A DNA stretch of 12,115 bases from Elusimicrobia bacterium RIFCSPLOWO2_01_FULL_64_13 (GTDB lineage: Bacteria; Elusimicrobiota; Elusimicrobia; 2-02-FULL-39-32), in contig MGUT01000054.1 of assembly GCA_001800095.1 (NCBI GenBank), positions 3,888 to 16,002 on the forward strand, read 5' to 3'. The notes under the pieces were generated by a model. It saw nothing but the letters and a program-made list of their open reading frames with translations. It had not been told where the DNA came from and did no database searches. This document shows, piece by piece, positions 6,692 to 12,064 of the stretch; position 1 is the first letter of the stretch; the number at the start of each line of letters is the position of its first letter. Position numbers and translations under genes: made by a program.

Positions 6692-7351
6692 TCAGGCGGG
6701 AGGAACGGCCCGCTTCCTCCAGGCGACCACGGACGCCCCCCCGATCACGCGCTCTCCCTTGGACACGCAGATGACGGAGTCTTCCGGCACCGCCAGGTCC
6801 ACCTGGGAGCCGAACCGGATGAGGCCGATGCGTTCCCCCGCGTCCACCGGCTGGCCGGAACGCACCCAGCAGGCGATCCGGCGGGCGATGAACCCCGCGA
6901 TCTGCCTGACGACCACCCGTCCTCCGGACTGTTCGATCACGATCAGGTTCTGTTCGTTCTCGAACGAGGCGCGAGGGTCCCTGGCGTCCAAGAACTTTCC
7001 CGTAATATATCGGATATCGCCTATTATACCAGATATGGGGGAACGTTGGACATGGATGTCGAAGATGGAAAGGAAGATGCGGATGACCTTGGCCCGGCCC
7101 CCCAGCTCCGGGCTCCATTCCTCTGCCACCTCCAGGACGCGTCCGTCCCCTGGGGCCAGGATGGCGCCGGGGTCTTGGGGGACGGCTTGCGCCGGGTCAC
7201 GGAAGAAATAAGTTGAAAACAGAGCCAGAATGAGGAGGATGGCGCCCAGGACCCGGCAGACGGTCATGGGGATGGGAATGAGGAGGCAAGCCCCGGCGAG
7301 AAAGGAAAGGATGAAGGGGAACCCTTCACGGGCTATCGGGATTCTGCCCAT
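6692..7351 (-). CDS. psd: phosphatidylserine decarboxylase (short form)
   Basis: A 219-residue membrane-associated enzyme that decarboxylates phosphatidylserine to PE. It is the short type common outside enterobacteria. Two hydrophobic segments (about residues 11-28 and 31-50) anchor the N-terminus. The DIHVQRSPISG motif carries the expected histidine (H100). The self-cleavage site is FGS (F180, G181, S182) within IRFGSQVDL; in this family the serine becomes the pyruvoyl cofactor and the chain splits into beta and alpha subunits. MGRIPIAREG is the usual start of the short form. I see no Shine-Dalgarno sequence before the ATG, which sits in a GCCC-UAU-GGGC mini-hairpin just after a stronger UUCG hairpin. 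Codons around residues 108-117 are unusually AT-rich (GGT ATA ATA, CGA TAT ATT) and contain a promoter-like motif. The gene follows rplO by 30 nt and precedes pssA by 1 nt. Confidence 0.95.
   Translation of the reverse strand: MGRIPIAREGFPFILSFLAGACLLIPIPMTVCRVLGAILLILALFSTYFFRDPAQAVPQDPGAILAPGDGRVLEVAEEWSPELGGRAKVIRIFLSIFDIHVQRSPISGIIGDIRYITGKFLDARDPRASFENEQNLIVIEQSGGRVVVRQIAGFIARRIACWVRSGQPVDAGERIGLIRFGSQVDLAVPEDSVICVSKGERVIGGASVVAWRKRAVPPA
7023..7031 (-). promoter_or_regulatory. candidate extended -10 promoter inside psd
   Basis: The minus strand reads TGGTATAAT, a perfect extended -10 element (TGnTATAAT). No good -35 hexamer stands 17 bases upstream (GTCCAA), but extended -10 promoters can work without one. 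The surrounding 30 bases are far more AT-rich than the rest of psd and use ATA codons that are rare in its neighbours. A transcript starting here would give pssA, leuA and downstream genes a start independent of the ribosomal operon. Chance occurrence cannot be excluded. Confidence 0.35.
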
Positions 7352-7356
7352 AGGGC
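7346..7356 (-). promoter_or_regulatory. mini-hairpin enclosing the psd start codon
   Basis: The minus strand reads GCCC-TAT-GGGC, a four-pair GC stem whose three-base loop holds the A and U of the psd AUG. With no Shine-Dalgarno sequence visible, this may lower or condition psd initiation. Four pairs is short, so the confidence is modest. Confidence 0.3.
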
Positions 7357-7362
7357 GTGATT

Positions 7363-7382
7363 GAATTTCCCGAAGGAAATTC
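7363..7382 (-). promoter_or_regulatory. UUCG-loop hairpin between rplO and psd
   Basis: The minus strand reads GAATTTCC-TTCG-GGAAATTC: a perfect 8-bp stem closed by C-G around a UUCG tetraloop, a very stable RNA loop. It begins on the last base of the rplO TAG and ends 11 bases before the psd ATG. There is no U-tract after it, so a classical intrinsic terminator is unlikely. A 3'-end stabiliser or RNA-processing site for the ribosomal part of the transcript, or a partial transcription barrier, fits better. The structure is directly visible; the role is inference. Confidence 0.6.
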
Positions 7383-7840
7383 TAGAGAACCGTGACGGTC
7401 CCCCCCGCCGCCAAGATCTTGGCCTTGGCCTTCTCGGAGAAGGATTGCGCGGAGACTTTGAGCGGTTTTGTGATCTCGCCCTCGCCCAGGACCTTGACGG
7501 CGCGGTTGGAGCGGACGAGACCCTCCTCGGCCAGGACTTGGGGAGTGACTTCCGAGTTGGGACCGAAGCGCTTGCCCAACTCGGCGACGTTGACGACGGA
7601 GTTCCTCTCGGGGAAAGGGGGCGTGAAACCGCGCTTCGGGATGCGGCGGATGAGAGGGATCTGGCCGCCCTCGAAACCGATCATCTTTCCGTCGCCGGAG
7701 CGGGATCGCTGTCCCTTCATTCCCCGGGTGGCGTGCCTGCCGTGGCCGGAGCCGACTCCGCGGCCGACGATCTTCCTGCGGTGGCGCGACCCGTCCGCGG
7801 GCCGGAGATTCGATAAGGAAAGCTCGGCTTTCTGTTTCAT
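7382..7840 (-). CDS. rplO: 50S ribosomal protein uL15 (L15)
   Basis: A 152-residue large-subunit protein that binds 23S rRNA during late assembly. The glycine- and basic-rich N-terminal segment GRGVGSGHGRHATRGMKGQ, which threads into rRNA, is clear. The globular C-terminal half carries FEGGQIPLIRRIPKRGF and ends in ILAAGGTVTVL, as usual. The ATG at 7838-7840 is two bases after the rpsE stop, with a strong GGAGGT six bases upstream. In most bacteria rpmD stands between rpsE and rplO and secY follows rplO; here rpmD is missing and psd follows. Confidence 0.97.
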   Translation of the reverse strand: MKQKAELSLSNLRPADGSRHRRKIVGRGVGSGHGRHATRGMKGQRSRSGDGKMIGFEGGQIPLIRRIPKRGFTPPFPERNSVVNVAELGKRFGPNSEVTPQVLAEEGLVRSNRAVKVLGEGEITKPLKVSAQSFSEKAKAKILAAGGTVTVL

Positions 7841-7842
7841 GT

Positions 7843-8334
7843 TCAGACCTCCGCCAGCTCCTTGTTGCGCAGCTTCGCGACGGACTCCTTGGAACGCAGG
7901 CTCTCCAGCCCCTGCATGGTGGCGTAGACCACGTTGAAGGAATTCGTCGTTCCCAAAGACTTCGTGAGGATGTCCTTGACTCCGAGGACTTCCAGGACCG
8001 CGCGGACCGCGCCTCCGGCCACGACCCCGGTCCCCGGGGCCGCCGGCTTCATGAGGACCCGCCCGGCCCCGAAAACGCCCATCACCTCATGGGGGATGGT
8101 GGAACCCACAAGAGGCACATGGATCAGTCCCTTGCGGGCCCGGGCCGCCGCCTTGGCGATGGCCGACTGGATCTCCCGGGCCTTGCCCATGGATACGCCC
8201 ACGTGCCCCTGCCCGTCGCCCACCACCACGAGGCAATTGAAAGAAAAGCGCTTGCCGCCCTTGACCACTTTGGCGACGCGATTGATGGTGATGACGGTCT
8301 CGGAAAGAGTGAACTGCGTCGAATCGATTCTCAT
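7843..8334 (-). CDS. rpsE: 30S ribosomal protein uS5 (S5)
   Basis: A 163-residue small-subunit protein involved in decoding fidelity and mRNA unwinding. The double-stranded-RNA-binding N-terminal domain holds INRVAKVVKGGKRFSF and VVGDGQGHVGVSMGKA. The C-terminal domain holds the S5 signature region GVFGAGRVLMKPAAPGTGVVAGG and the conserved VLGVKDILTKSLG. Length and domains are normal. The ATG directly abuts the rplR stop (TAA-ATG, no gap). The gene ends two bases before rplO, with no room for rpmD. Confidence 0.97.
   Translation of the reverse strand: MRIDSTQFTLSETVITINRVAKVVKGGKRFSFNCLVVVGDGQGHVGVSMGKAREIQSAIAKAAARARKGLIHVPLVGSTIPHEVMGVFGAGRVLMKPAAPGTGVVAGGAVRAVLEVLGVKDILTKSLGTTNSFNVVYATMQGLESLRSKESVAKLRNKELAEV
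7847..7852 (-). promoter_or_regulatory. strong Shine-Dalgarno site of rplO
   Basis: GGAGGT on the minus strand, six bases before the rplO ATG and inside the last codons of rpsE. It shows that the rpsE-rplO junction is a normal working junction and not a damaged rpmD remnant. Confidence 0.75.
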
Positions 8335-8691
8335 TTAGAACTCCAGTCCTGCTTCTCTGGCGCCGTCGGCCAACGCCTTGACCCTGCCGTGGTACACCCG
8401 TCCCCCCCGGTCGAAAACGACTTTCTTGATGCTGGCGCCGATGGATTTCTGGGCGATGAGCTTGCCCACCTTCTTGGCGGCGTCGATGTTCCCGCCGGAA
8501 CCCTTGGCGCCCTCGCCGGCCTCGCGCGAGGAGGCGGAGACGAGGGTCTTGCCGGACGCGTCGTCCACCACCTGGGCGTAGATGTGCTTCAGGCTCCGGT
8601 AAACGGAAAGGCGGGGACGCAGCGGCGTCCCGAAGACCTTCCTGCGGACCCTGCTCTTCCTGAAAGAATAGTTCTTAGACCTCGATCCCAC
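8335..8691 (-). CDS. rplR: 50S ribosomal protein uL18 (L18)
   Basis: A 118-residue large-subunit protein that binds 5S rRNA together with uL5 and helps place it in the central protuberance. The basic N-terminal tail (KNYSFRKSRVRRKVFGT) is followed by the conserved RPRLSVYRSLKHIYAQVVDD and by AKKVGKLIAQKS. The C-terminus VVFDRGGRVYHGRVKALADGAREAGLEF is diagnostic. Translation starts at a GTG (8689-8691), eight bases after AAGGAG. The gap before it, after rplF, is 42 nt and almost pure purine on the coding strand, the longest intergenic gap in the window. Confidence 0.96.
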   Translation of the reverse strand: MGSRSKNYSFRKSRVRRKVFGTPLRPRLSVYRSLKHIYAQVVDDASGKTLVSASSREAGEGAKGSGGNIDAAKKVGKLIAQKSIGASIKKVVFDRGGRVYHGRVKALADGAREAGLEF

Positions 8692-8733
8692 TTTTCTGTC
8701 TCCTTATCCTCTTTCTACTTCTACTTTCACTCT
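8692..8733 (-). promoter_or_regulatory. polypurine leader between rplF and rplR
   Basis: A 42-nt gap that is nearly all A and G on the coding strand, with an AGTAGAAGTAGAA direct repeat and the AAGGAG Shine-Dalgarno sequence at 8700-8705. It is unstructured and AT-richer than its surroundings. It may act as an open ribosome-loading leader or standby site for the GTG-initiated rplR. The role is inferred; the composition and the Shine-Dalgarno sequence are seen directly. Confidence 0.5.
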
Positions 8734-9315
8734 CTATTTCTTGGCCCCGGCCGCTCCGGCTCCGGCTCCGGCGGCTCCGGCCGCCTTCCCCGCCTTGCGC
8801 ACGACGCGCTCGCCCAGGTAGCGGATGCCCTTGCCCTTGTAGGGCTCGGGAGGGCGGAGGGAGCGGATCTTGGCCGCGGTCACGCCCAGGAGGTCCCGGT
8901 CGGGGCAGGTCAGGGTGACGAGGGTCTGCTTCGGGTCCACGCTGAACTGCACGAGCGGGGGCACGGGAAAATTGATCGGATGGGAAAAACCCAGCTGAAG
9001 ATTCAGGACCTGTCCGTTCTTGGCCGCGCGGTATCCCACTCCCTGCAGTTCCAGCTCCTTTTTCCAGGACTGGACCAACCCGGACACCATGTTCGCGATC
9101 AGGGTCCTGGTGAGGCCGTGGAGGAGCGGAGCGTTCAAAGAGGCCGGGGTCTTCGGGGACACCAGGATCGTCCCCTGGTCCACCCGGACCTCGAGTTCCG
9201 CCGGGATCGCCTTGGACAGGGTCCCGCCCGGGCCCTTGATCTCGATCACGGACCCCAAGACCCTGGCGGTCACTTTGTCCGGGATCGGTATGGGTTTCCT
9301 TCCGACTCTGCTCAT
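8734..9315 (-). CDS. rplF: 50S ribosomal protein uL6 (L6) with Gly/Ala tail
   Basis: A 193-residue large-subunit protein placed near the factor-binding (GTPase) centre. It has the two homologous L6 domains (about residues 1-82 and 83-172). The start MSRVGRKPIPIP and the diagnostic EPYKGKGIRY near residue 160 are clear. After the normal end of the family, around VVRKAGK, there is a low-complexity tail of about 17 residues made almost only of Gly and Ala and closing with Lys-Lys. This makes the protein somewhat longer than the usual 175-185 residues. The tail is encoded by a GC-rich hexamer repeat. The ATG lies four bases after the rpsH stop. Confidence 0.96.
   Translation of the reverse strand: MSRVGRKPIPIPDKVTARVLGSVIEIKGPGGTLSKAIPAELEVRVDQGTILVSPKTPASLNAPLLHGLTRTLIANMVSGLVQSWKKELELQGVGYRAAKNGQVLNLQLGFSHPINFPVPPLVQFSVDPKQTLVTLTCPDRDLLGVTAAKIRSLRPPEPYKGKGIRYLGERVVRKAGKAAGAAGAGAGAAGAKK
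8753..8779. repeat. hexamer repeat (gctccg) in the rplF 3' end
   Basis: Three perfect tandem copies of gctccg (8753-8770), then gcg, then a fourth copy (8774-8779), read on the plus strand. On the coding strand these give alternating Gly and Ala codons of the uL6 tail. Such repeats can change length by replication slippage in frame. Confidence 0.7.
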
Positions 9316-9319
9316 GATT

Positions 9320-9709
9320 TCACCACACGTGGCAGAGGACTTCGCCGCCGCATTTGGCCGCGCGGGCCTTCTTATGGCTCATCAGTCCCTTGGACGTGGA
9401 AAGGATGGCCACGCCCAGCCCTCCGTTCACCCGGGAGATGCGGTCGGCGGGCTGGTAGACCCGCAGGCCCGGCCGGGACACCCGCTTCACGCCGCTGATC
9501 ACCGGCTCTTTTGAGTCGGTGTATCGGAGCTGGATCCGCAGAAAGGGAACGTTATGCTCTTCCATGAGCCGGTAACCGGCGATATATCCCTCGTCTTTCA
9601 AGACCTTGGCGAGGGCCAGCTTGATCTTGGATTGGGGGACGTCGGCCTTTTCGTGCCCTTTGGCGCTGGCGTTCCTTATCGACGTCAAAAAATTAGCTAT
9701 CGGATCCAT
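9320..9709 (-). CDS. rpsH: 30S ribosomal protein uS8 (S8)
   Basis: A 129-residue small-subunit protein that binds the central domain of 16S rRNA early in assembly; in enterobacteria it also represses spc-operon translation by binding the mRNA near rplE. The start MDPIANFLTSIRNA is canonical. The C-terminal signature LSTSKGLMSHKKAR and the ending GGEVLCHVW match the family, with His where Tyr is commonest. Length is normal. The ATG lies 22 nt after rpsN, behind a GGGAG motif. Whether the autoregulation exists in this organism cannot be told from the sequence. Confidence 0.97.
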   Translation of the reverse strand: MDPIANFLTSIRNASAKGHEKADVPQSKIKLALAKVLKDEGYIAGYRLMEEHNVPFLRIQLRYTDSKEPVISGVKRVSRPGLRVYQPADRISRVNGGLGVAILSTSKGLMSHKKARAAKCGGEVLCHVW

Positions 9710-9731
9710 TTGACTCTCCCTGGAAGTCCCG

Positions 9732-9917
9732 CTACCAGCTGGACTTGGTCACTCCGGGGATCTCCCCGCGCAGCGCCAAATTCCTGAAACAGATGCGGCA
9801 GACCCCGAAATCCCTGTAGAAGCCCCGGGCGCGCCCGCACTGGGAACAGCGGTTGCGGAAGCGCGACGCGAACTTCTGCTTCTTTTTCATCTTCGCCATC
9901 CAAGCGATCGTTGCCAT
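9732..9917 (-). CDS. rpsN: 30S ribosomal protein uS14, zinc-binding type
   Basis: A 61-residue protein of the small subunit head. It is the short zinc (C+) type: two CxxC pairs at C24/C27 (CSQC) and C40/C43 (CRIC) bind one zinc ion. The C-terminal part FRNLALRGEIPGVTKSSW is canonical. The N-terminal stretch is slightly long: the usual MAKK-like start corresponds to M7 or M10, but the ATG at 9915-9917 has the best Shine-Dalgarno sequence (AGGAG, five bases upstream). The frame continues upstream into rplE sequence without meaning. The gene lies 16 nt after rplE. Confidence 0.96.
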   Translation of the reverse strand: MATIAWMAKMKKKQKFASRFRNRCSQCGRARGFYRDFGVCRICFRNLALRGEIPGVTKSSW

Positions 9918-9922
9918 GAAAT

Positions 9923-9927
9923 CTCCT
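9923..9927 (-). promoter_or_regulatory. Shine-Dalgarno site fixing the rpsN start
   Basis: AGGAG on the minus strand, five bases before the ATG at 9915-9917, within the 16-nt rplE-rpsN gap. It supports the 61-residue form over shorter ones starting at M7 or M10. Confidence 0.65.
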
Positions 9928-9933
9928 AAAACC

Positions 9934-10515
9934 CTATTTTTTCCTTTTCTTGAACGGGAAACCCAGATGCTCCAGGAGCGTCCGCGCTTCATCGTCCGTC
10001 TTCGCGGTGGTGGCGATCGTGATGTTCATCCCGCGGATCTTTTCGGATTTTTCCAGGTCGATCTCGAGGAAGATGTGCTGTTCGGTCAGGCCCAGGTTGT
10101 AGTTCCCGTGTCCGTCGAAAGCTCCGTCCTCCAGCCCCCGGAAGTCCCGGATCCTGGGGATGGCCATCGTGACCAGCCGGTCGAAAAATTCATACATCCG
10201 CCAGCGCCGCAGGGTCACCTTGATGCCGATGGGCATGCCCTGGCGGACCTTGAAATTGGAGATGGAGCGCTTGGCCCGGGTCACGACGGGCTTCTGGCCC
10301 GTGATGGCCGCGATCTCTTCGGAGGCCTGGTCCACGACCTTGACGTTCTCCCTGGCCTCGGAAAGCCCGACCCCCACGACGATCTTCTCGAGCTTGGGCA
10401 CGGCCAGGTCGTTCTTGTAGCCGAACTTCTCCTTGAGCTGGGGCACGACTTCCCGGAGGTAGTGCTGCTTGAGCCTGGGTTCCATTCTTTCCGCCACCGC
10501 GCCGGTCCCGCTCAT
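9934..10515 (-). CDS. rplE: 50S ribosomal protein uL5 (L5)
   Basis: A 193-residue large-subunit protein that binds 5S rRNA and contacts the P-site tRNA. Family motifs run along the whole length: EVVPQLKEKFGYKND, VPKLEKIVVGVGL, TGQKPVVTRAKRSISNFKVRQG, the FFDRLVTMAIPRIRDFRGL core and the C-terminal GMNITIATTAKTDDEAR. The ATG at 10513-10515 overlaps the rplX stop as ATGA and has GGAG eight bases upstream. A second ATG at 10483-10485 would give 183 residues, closer to the usual length, and begins MEPRLKQHY as many L5 proteins do. I annotate the coupled start, but the first ten residues are uncertain. An open frame further upstream is rplX shadow. Confidence 0.96.
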   Translation of the reverse strand: MSGTGAVAERMEPRLKQHYLREVVPQLKEKFGYKNDLAVPKLEKIVVGVGLSEARENVKVVDQASEEIAAITGQKPVVTRAKRSISNFKVRQGMPIGIKVTLRRWRMYEFFDRLVTMAIPRIRDFRGLEDGAFDGHGNYNLGLTEQHIFLEIDLEKSEKIRGMNITIATTAKTDDEARTLLEHLGFPFKKRKK

Positions 10516-10826
10516 TCGATCATCTCCGAACAGTTCCGGCAAGTCCGCACTTTCCCGCCGTCCTTCAAGATCTCCGTCTTGGGGCGGGTGGGGCTGTCGC
10601 ACTTCGGACAGATGAGCATGAGCTTCGACTGGTGCACCGGGGCCTCCACCTTGAGGATGCCCCCCTGCTCGTTCTGCTTGGCGCGCTGGTGCTTGGTCAC
10701 GATATTGATCTTGGAGACGATGTACTTTTCCCCGCCTTCCCTGCGAAGGATCTCGCCGCGCTTGCCGCGGTCCTTGCCCGAAAGCACCATGACCTTGTCT
10801 TTTTTCTTCAGTCTCACGGGATACAT
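10512..10826 (-). CDS. rplX: 50S ribosomal protein uL24 (L24), four-cysteine type
   Basis: A 104-residue assembly-initiating large-subunit protein. The KOW motif region is KKKDKVMVLSGKDRGKRGEILR, followed by NIVTKHQRAKQNEQGGI. The C-terminal part holds two CxxC pairs, C73/C76 (CPKC) and C96/C99 (CRNC), forming a likely zinc ribbon. This is seen in many bacterial uL24 proteins but is absent from the E. coli form. The start lies 22 nt after rplN, with only a weak Shine-Dalgarno sequence. The stop overlaps the rplE start as ATGA. Confidence 0.97.
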   Translation of the reverse strand: MYPVRLKKKDKVMVLSGKDRGKRGEILRREGGEKYIVSKINIVTKHQRAKQNEQGGILKVEAPVHQSKLMLICPKCDSPTRPKTEILKDGGKVRTCRNCSEMIE

Positions 10827-10848
10827 GCCTCTGCTTTTCCCGCGCCGG

Positions 10849-11217
10849 TCACACGACCTCCGGCGCCAGGGAGATGATCTTCAAAAAATTCCTTTCGCGC
10901 AGCTCGCGCGCCACCGGGCCGAAGATGCGGGTGCCCTTCGGTTCCCCTTCCTCGTCCACGACGCAGGCGGCGTTGTCGTCGAATTTGACGAGGGAGCCGT
11001 CGGCGCGGTGGCATTCCTTGACGGTCCGCACGATCACCGCGCGGACCACCTGGCCTTTCTTGATCGCCGCGGTGGGCAGGGCGTCCTGGACGGAGGCGAT
11101 GATGATGTCCCCCAACGACGCCGTGCGGTGCCGGGTGCCTCCCAGGATCCGGAAGCAGCGGATGGACCGGGCCCCCGAATTATCCGCCACCTTGAGGATG
11201 GAGCGTTCCTGGATCAT
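10849..11217 (-). CDS. rplN: 50S ribosomal protein uL14 (L14)
   Basis: A 122-residue large-subunit protein at the intersubunit bridge and the binding site of the silencing factor RsfS. It is among the most conserved ribosomal proteins. The start MIQERSILKVADNSGA, the signature CFRILGGTRHRTASLGDII and the ending GPVARELRERNFLKIISLAPEVV are canonical, and the length is exactly usual. The ATG overlaps the rpsQ stop (ATGA), indicating coupled translation. In many bacteria the spc operon begins at rplN; I see no obvious promoter or gap here. Confidence 0.98.
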   Translation of the reverse strand: MIQERSILKVADNSGARSIRCFRILGGTRHRTASLGDIIIASVQDALPTAAIKKGQVVRAVIVRTVKECHRADGSLVKFDDNAACVVDEEGEPKGTRIFGPVARELRERNFLKIISLAPEVV

Positions 11218-11450
11218 TTTTTCAAGATCTCCACGATGGTCCAGCGTTTGGTCCGCGACAGCGGCCGGGTCGCGCGGATGCGGACCTTGTCGCCGGTCTT
11301 GGACTGGTTCTGCTCGTCATGAGCGTAAAATTTGCCGCGCATATTCAGGGTCTTCCCGTACATGGAGTGGCGCACCGTCCGCTCCACCCGGACGACGCGG
11401 GTCTTGTTCATCTTGTCCGAAAGGACGAAACCGACGCGTTCTTGTTTCAT
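11214..11450 (-). CDS. rpsQ: 30S ribosomal protein uS17 (S17)
   Basis: A 78-residue early-binding small-subunit protein with an OB fold. Diagnostic stretches are GFVLSDKMNKTRVV, the HSMYGKTL segment and the FYAHDEQNQSKTGDKVRI core, ending RTKRWTIVEIL. The ATG overlaps the rpmC stop as ATGA, with AGGTGG six bases upstream (11457-11462), so start and coupling are both clear. Confidence 0.97.
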   Translation of the reverse strand: MKQERVGFVLSDKMNKTRVVRVERTVRHSMYGKTLNMRGKFYAHDEQNQSKTGDKVRIRATRPLSRTKRWTIVEILKK

Positions 11451-11656
11451 GATTTTCCACCTATTTCGTTTTGACGCAGCCAGGTCTTCAGACGCGCCCT
11501 GTGCTTCCTCAAATTGCGGATCTGCAGGCCGTTCTTCAACGGGCTCACCGAGTGGGTCAGCCGGAGCTTGAACAGCTTCTCTTCCGTCTCCTTCAGCTGG
11601 GCCAGGAGTTCGGGTCTGGGCAGGGCCTGGATCAGGGCGCGATCCTGGGTCTTCAT
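11447..11656 (-). CDS. rpmC: 50S ribosomal protein uL29 (L29)
   Basis: A 69-residue helical protein next to the polypeptide exit tunnel, part of the docking area for trigger factor and the signal recognition particle. The family pattern ELLAQLKETEEKLFKLRL and the second helix NLRKHRARLKTWL are clear. Two starts are possible: a GTG at 11660-11662 overlapping the rplP stop, or the ATG at 11654-11656. I choose the ATG because AGAGGT sits at the right distance for it and too close for the GTG. Confidence 0.95.
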   Translation of the reverse strand: MKTQDRALIQALPRPELLAQLKETEEKLFKLRLTHSVSPLKNGLQIRNLRKHRARLKTWLRQNEIGGKS

Positions 11657-11658
11657 GG

Positions 11659-12063
11659 TCACCTCTGCACGAACCGGGCCCGCAACGGGAGCTTGTGCGT
11701 GGCCAGGGTCATGGCTTCTTTGGCCAGTTCCGGCGTCATGCCTTCCAGTTCGAACATGATCCGTCCCGGCTTGACGACCGCCACCCAGAATTCCGGAGCC
11801 CCTTTCCCCTTGCCCATGCGGGTCTCCGCGGGCTTCTTCGAGATCGGCTTGTCGGGGAAGATCCGGATCCAGAGCTTTCCGCCCTTCTTGATGAAACGGG
11901 TCAGGGCCACGCGGGTGGCCTCGATCTGGCGGGCGGTGACCCAGGAGGAGGTCATGGCCTGCAGGCCGTATTCCCCGAAGGCGACCTCGTTGCCGCCCTT
12001 GGACCAGCCTTTCAGGCGGCCGCGCTGGCTCTTGCGGTATTTGACCCTTTTAGGCATCAGCAT
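11659..12063 (-). CDS. rplP: 50S ribosomal protein uL16 (L16)
   Basis: A 134-residue large-subunit protein near the peptidyl-transferase centre and A-site tRNA, added late in assembly. The start MLMPKRVKYRKSQRGR is canonical. The core holds FGEYGLQAM, RQIEATRVALTR, the RIFPDKPISKKPAETRMGKGKG loop that reaches toward the active site, and WVAVVKPGRIMFE. The ATG is one base after the rpsC stop (TGA-C-ATG), with a GGGGTGG motif upstream; a second in-frame ATG two codons later is less typical of the family. Confidence 0.98.
   Translation of the reverse strand: MLMPKRVKYRKSQRGRLKGWSKGGNEVAFGEYGLQAMTSSWVTARQIEATRVALTRFIKKGGKLWIRIFPDKPISKKPAETRMGKGKGAPEFWVAVVKPGRIMFELEGMTPELAKEAMTLATHKLPLRARFVQR
11661..11666 (-). 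promoter_or_regulatory. Shine-Dalgarno site deciding the rpmC start
   Basis: AGAGGT on the minus strand, inside the end of rplP. Its GAGG core lies five bases before the ATG at 11654-11656 and abuts the alternative GTG, so it supports the ATG start (69 residues). Confidence 0.6.
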
Positions 12064-12064
12064 G

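Noticed and set aside
7363..7382. Intrinsic terminator after rplO
   Set aside because: The hairpin is perfect, but there is no U-run after it and the next gene starts 11 bases downstream; kept as a regulatory hairpin and not called a terminator.
8089..9498. 469-codon plus-strand open frame opposite rpsE, rplR, rplF and rpsH
   Set aside because: It runs antisense through four certain ribosomal genes; low-complexity composition caused by GC-rich codons.
10516..10602. 29-residue N-terminal extension of uL5
   Set aside because: Out-of-frame reading of rplX and not L5-like; the ATGA-coupled start is better.
9853..11322. 489-codon plus-strand open frame opposite rplE to rpsQ
   Set aside because: Antisense to five certain ribosomal genes; no recognisable domain.
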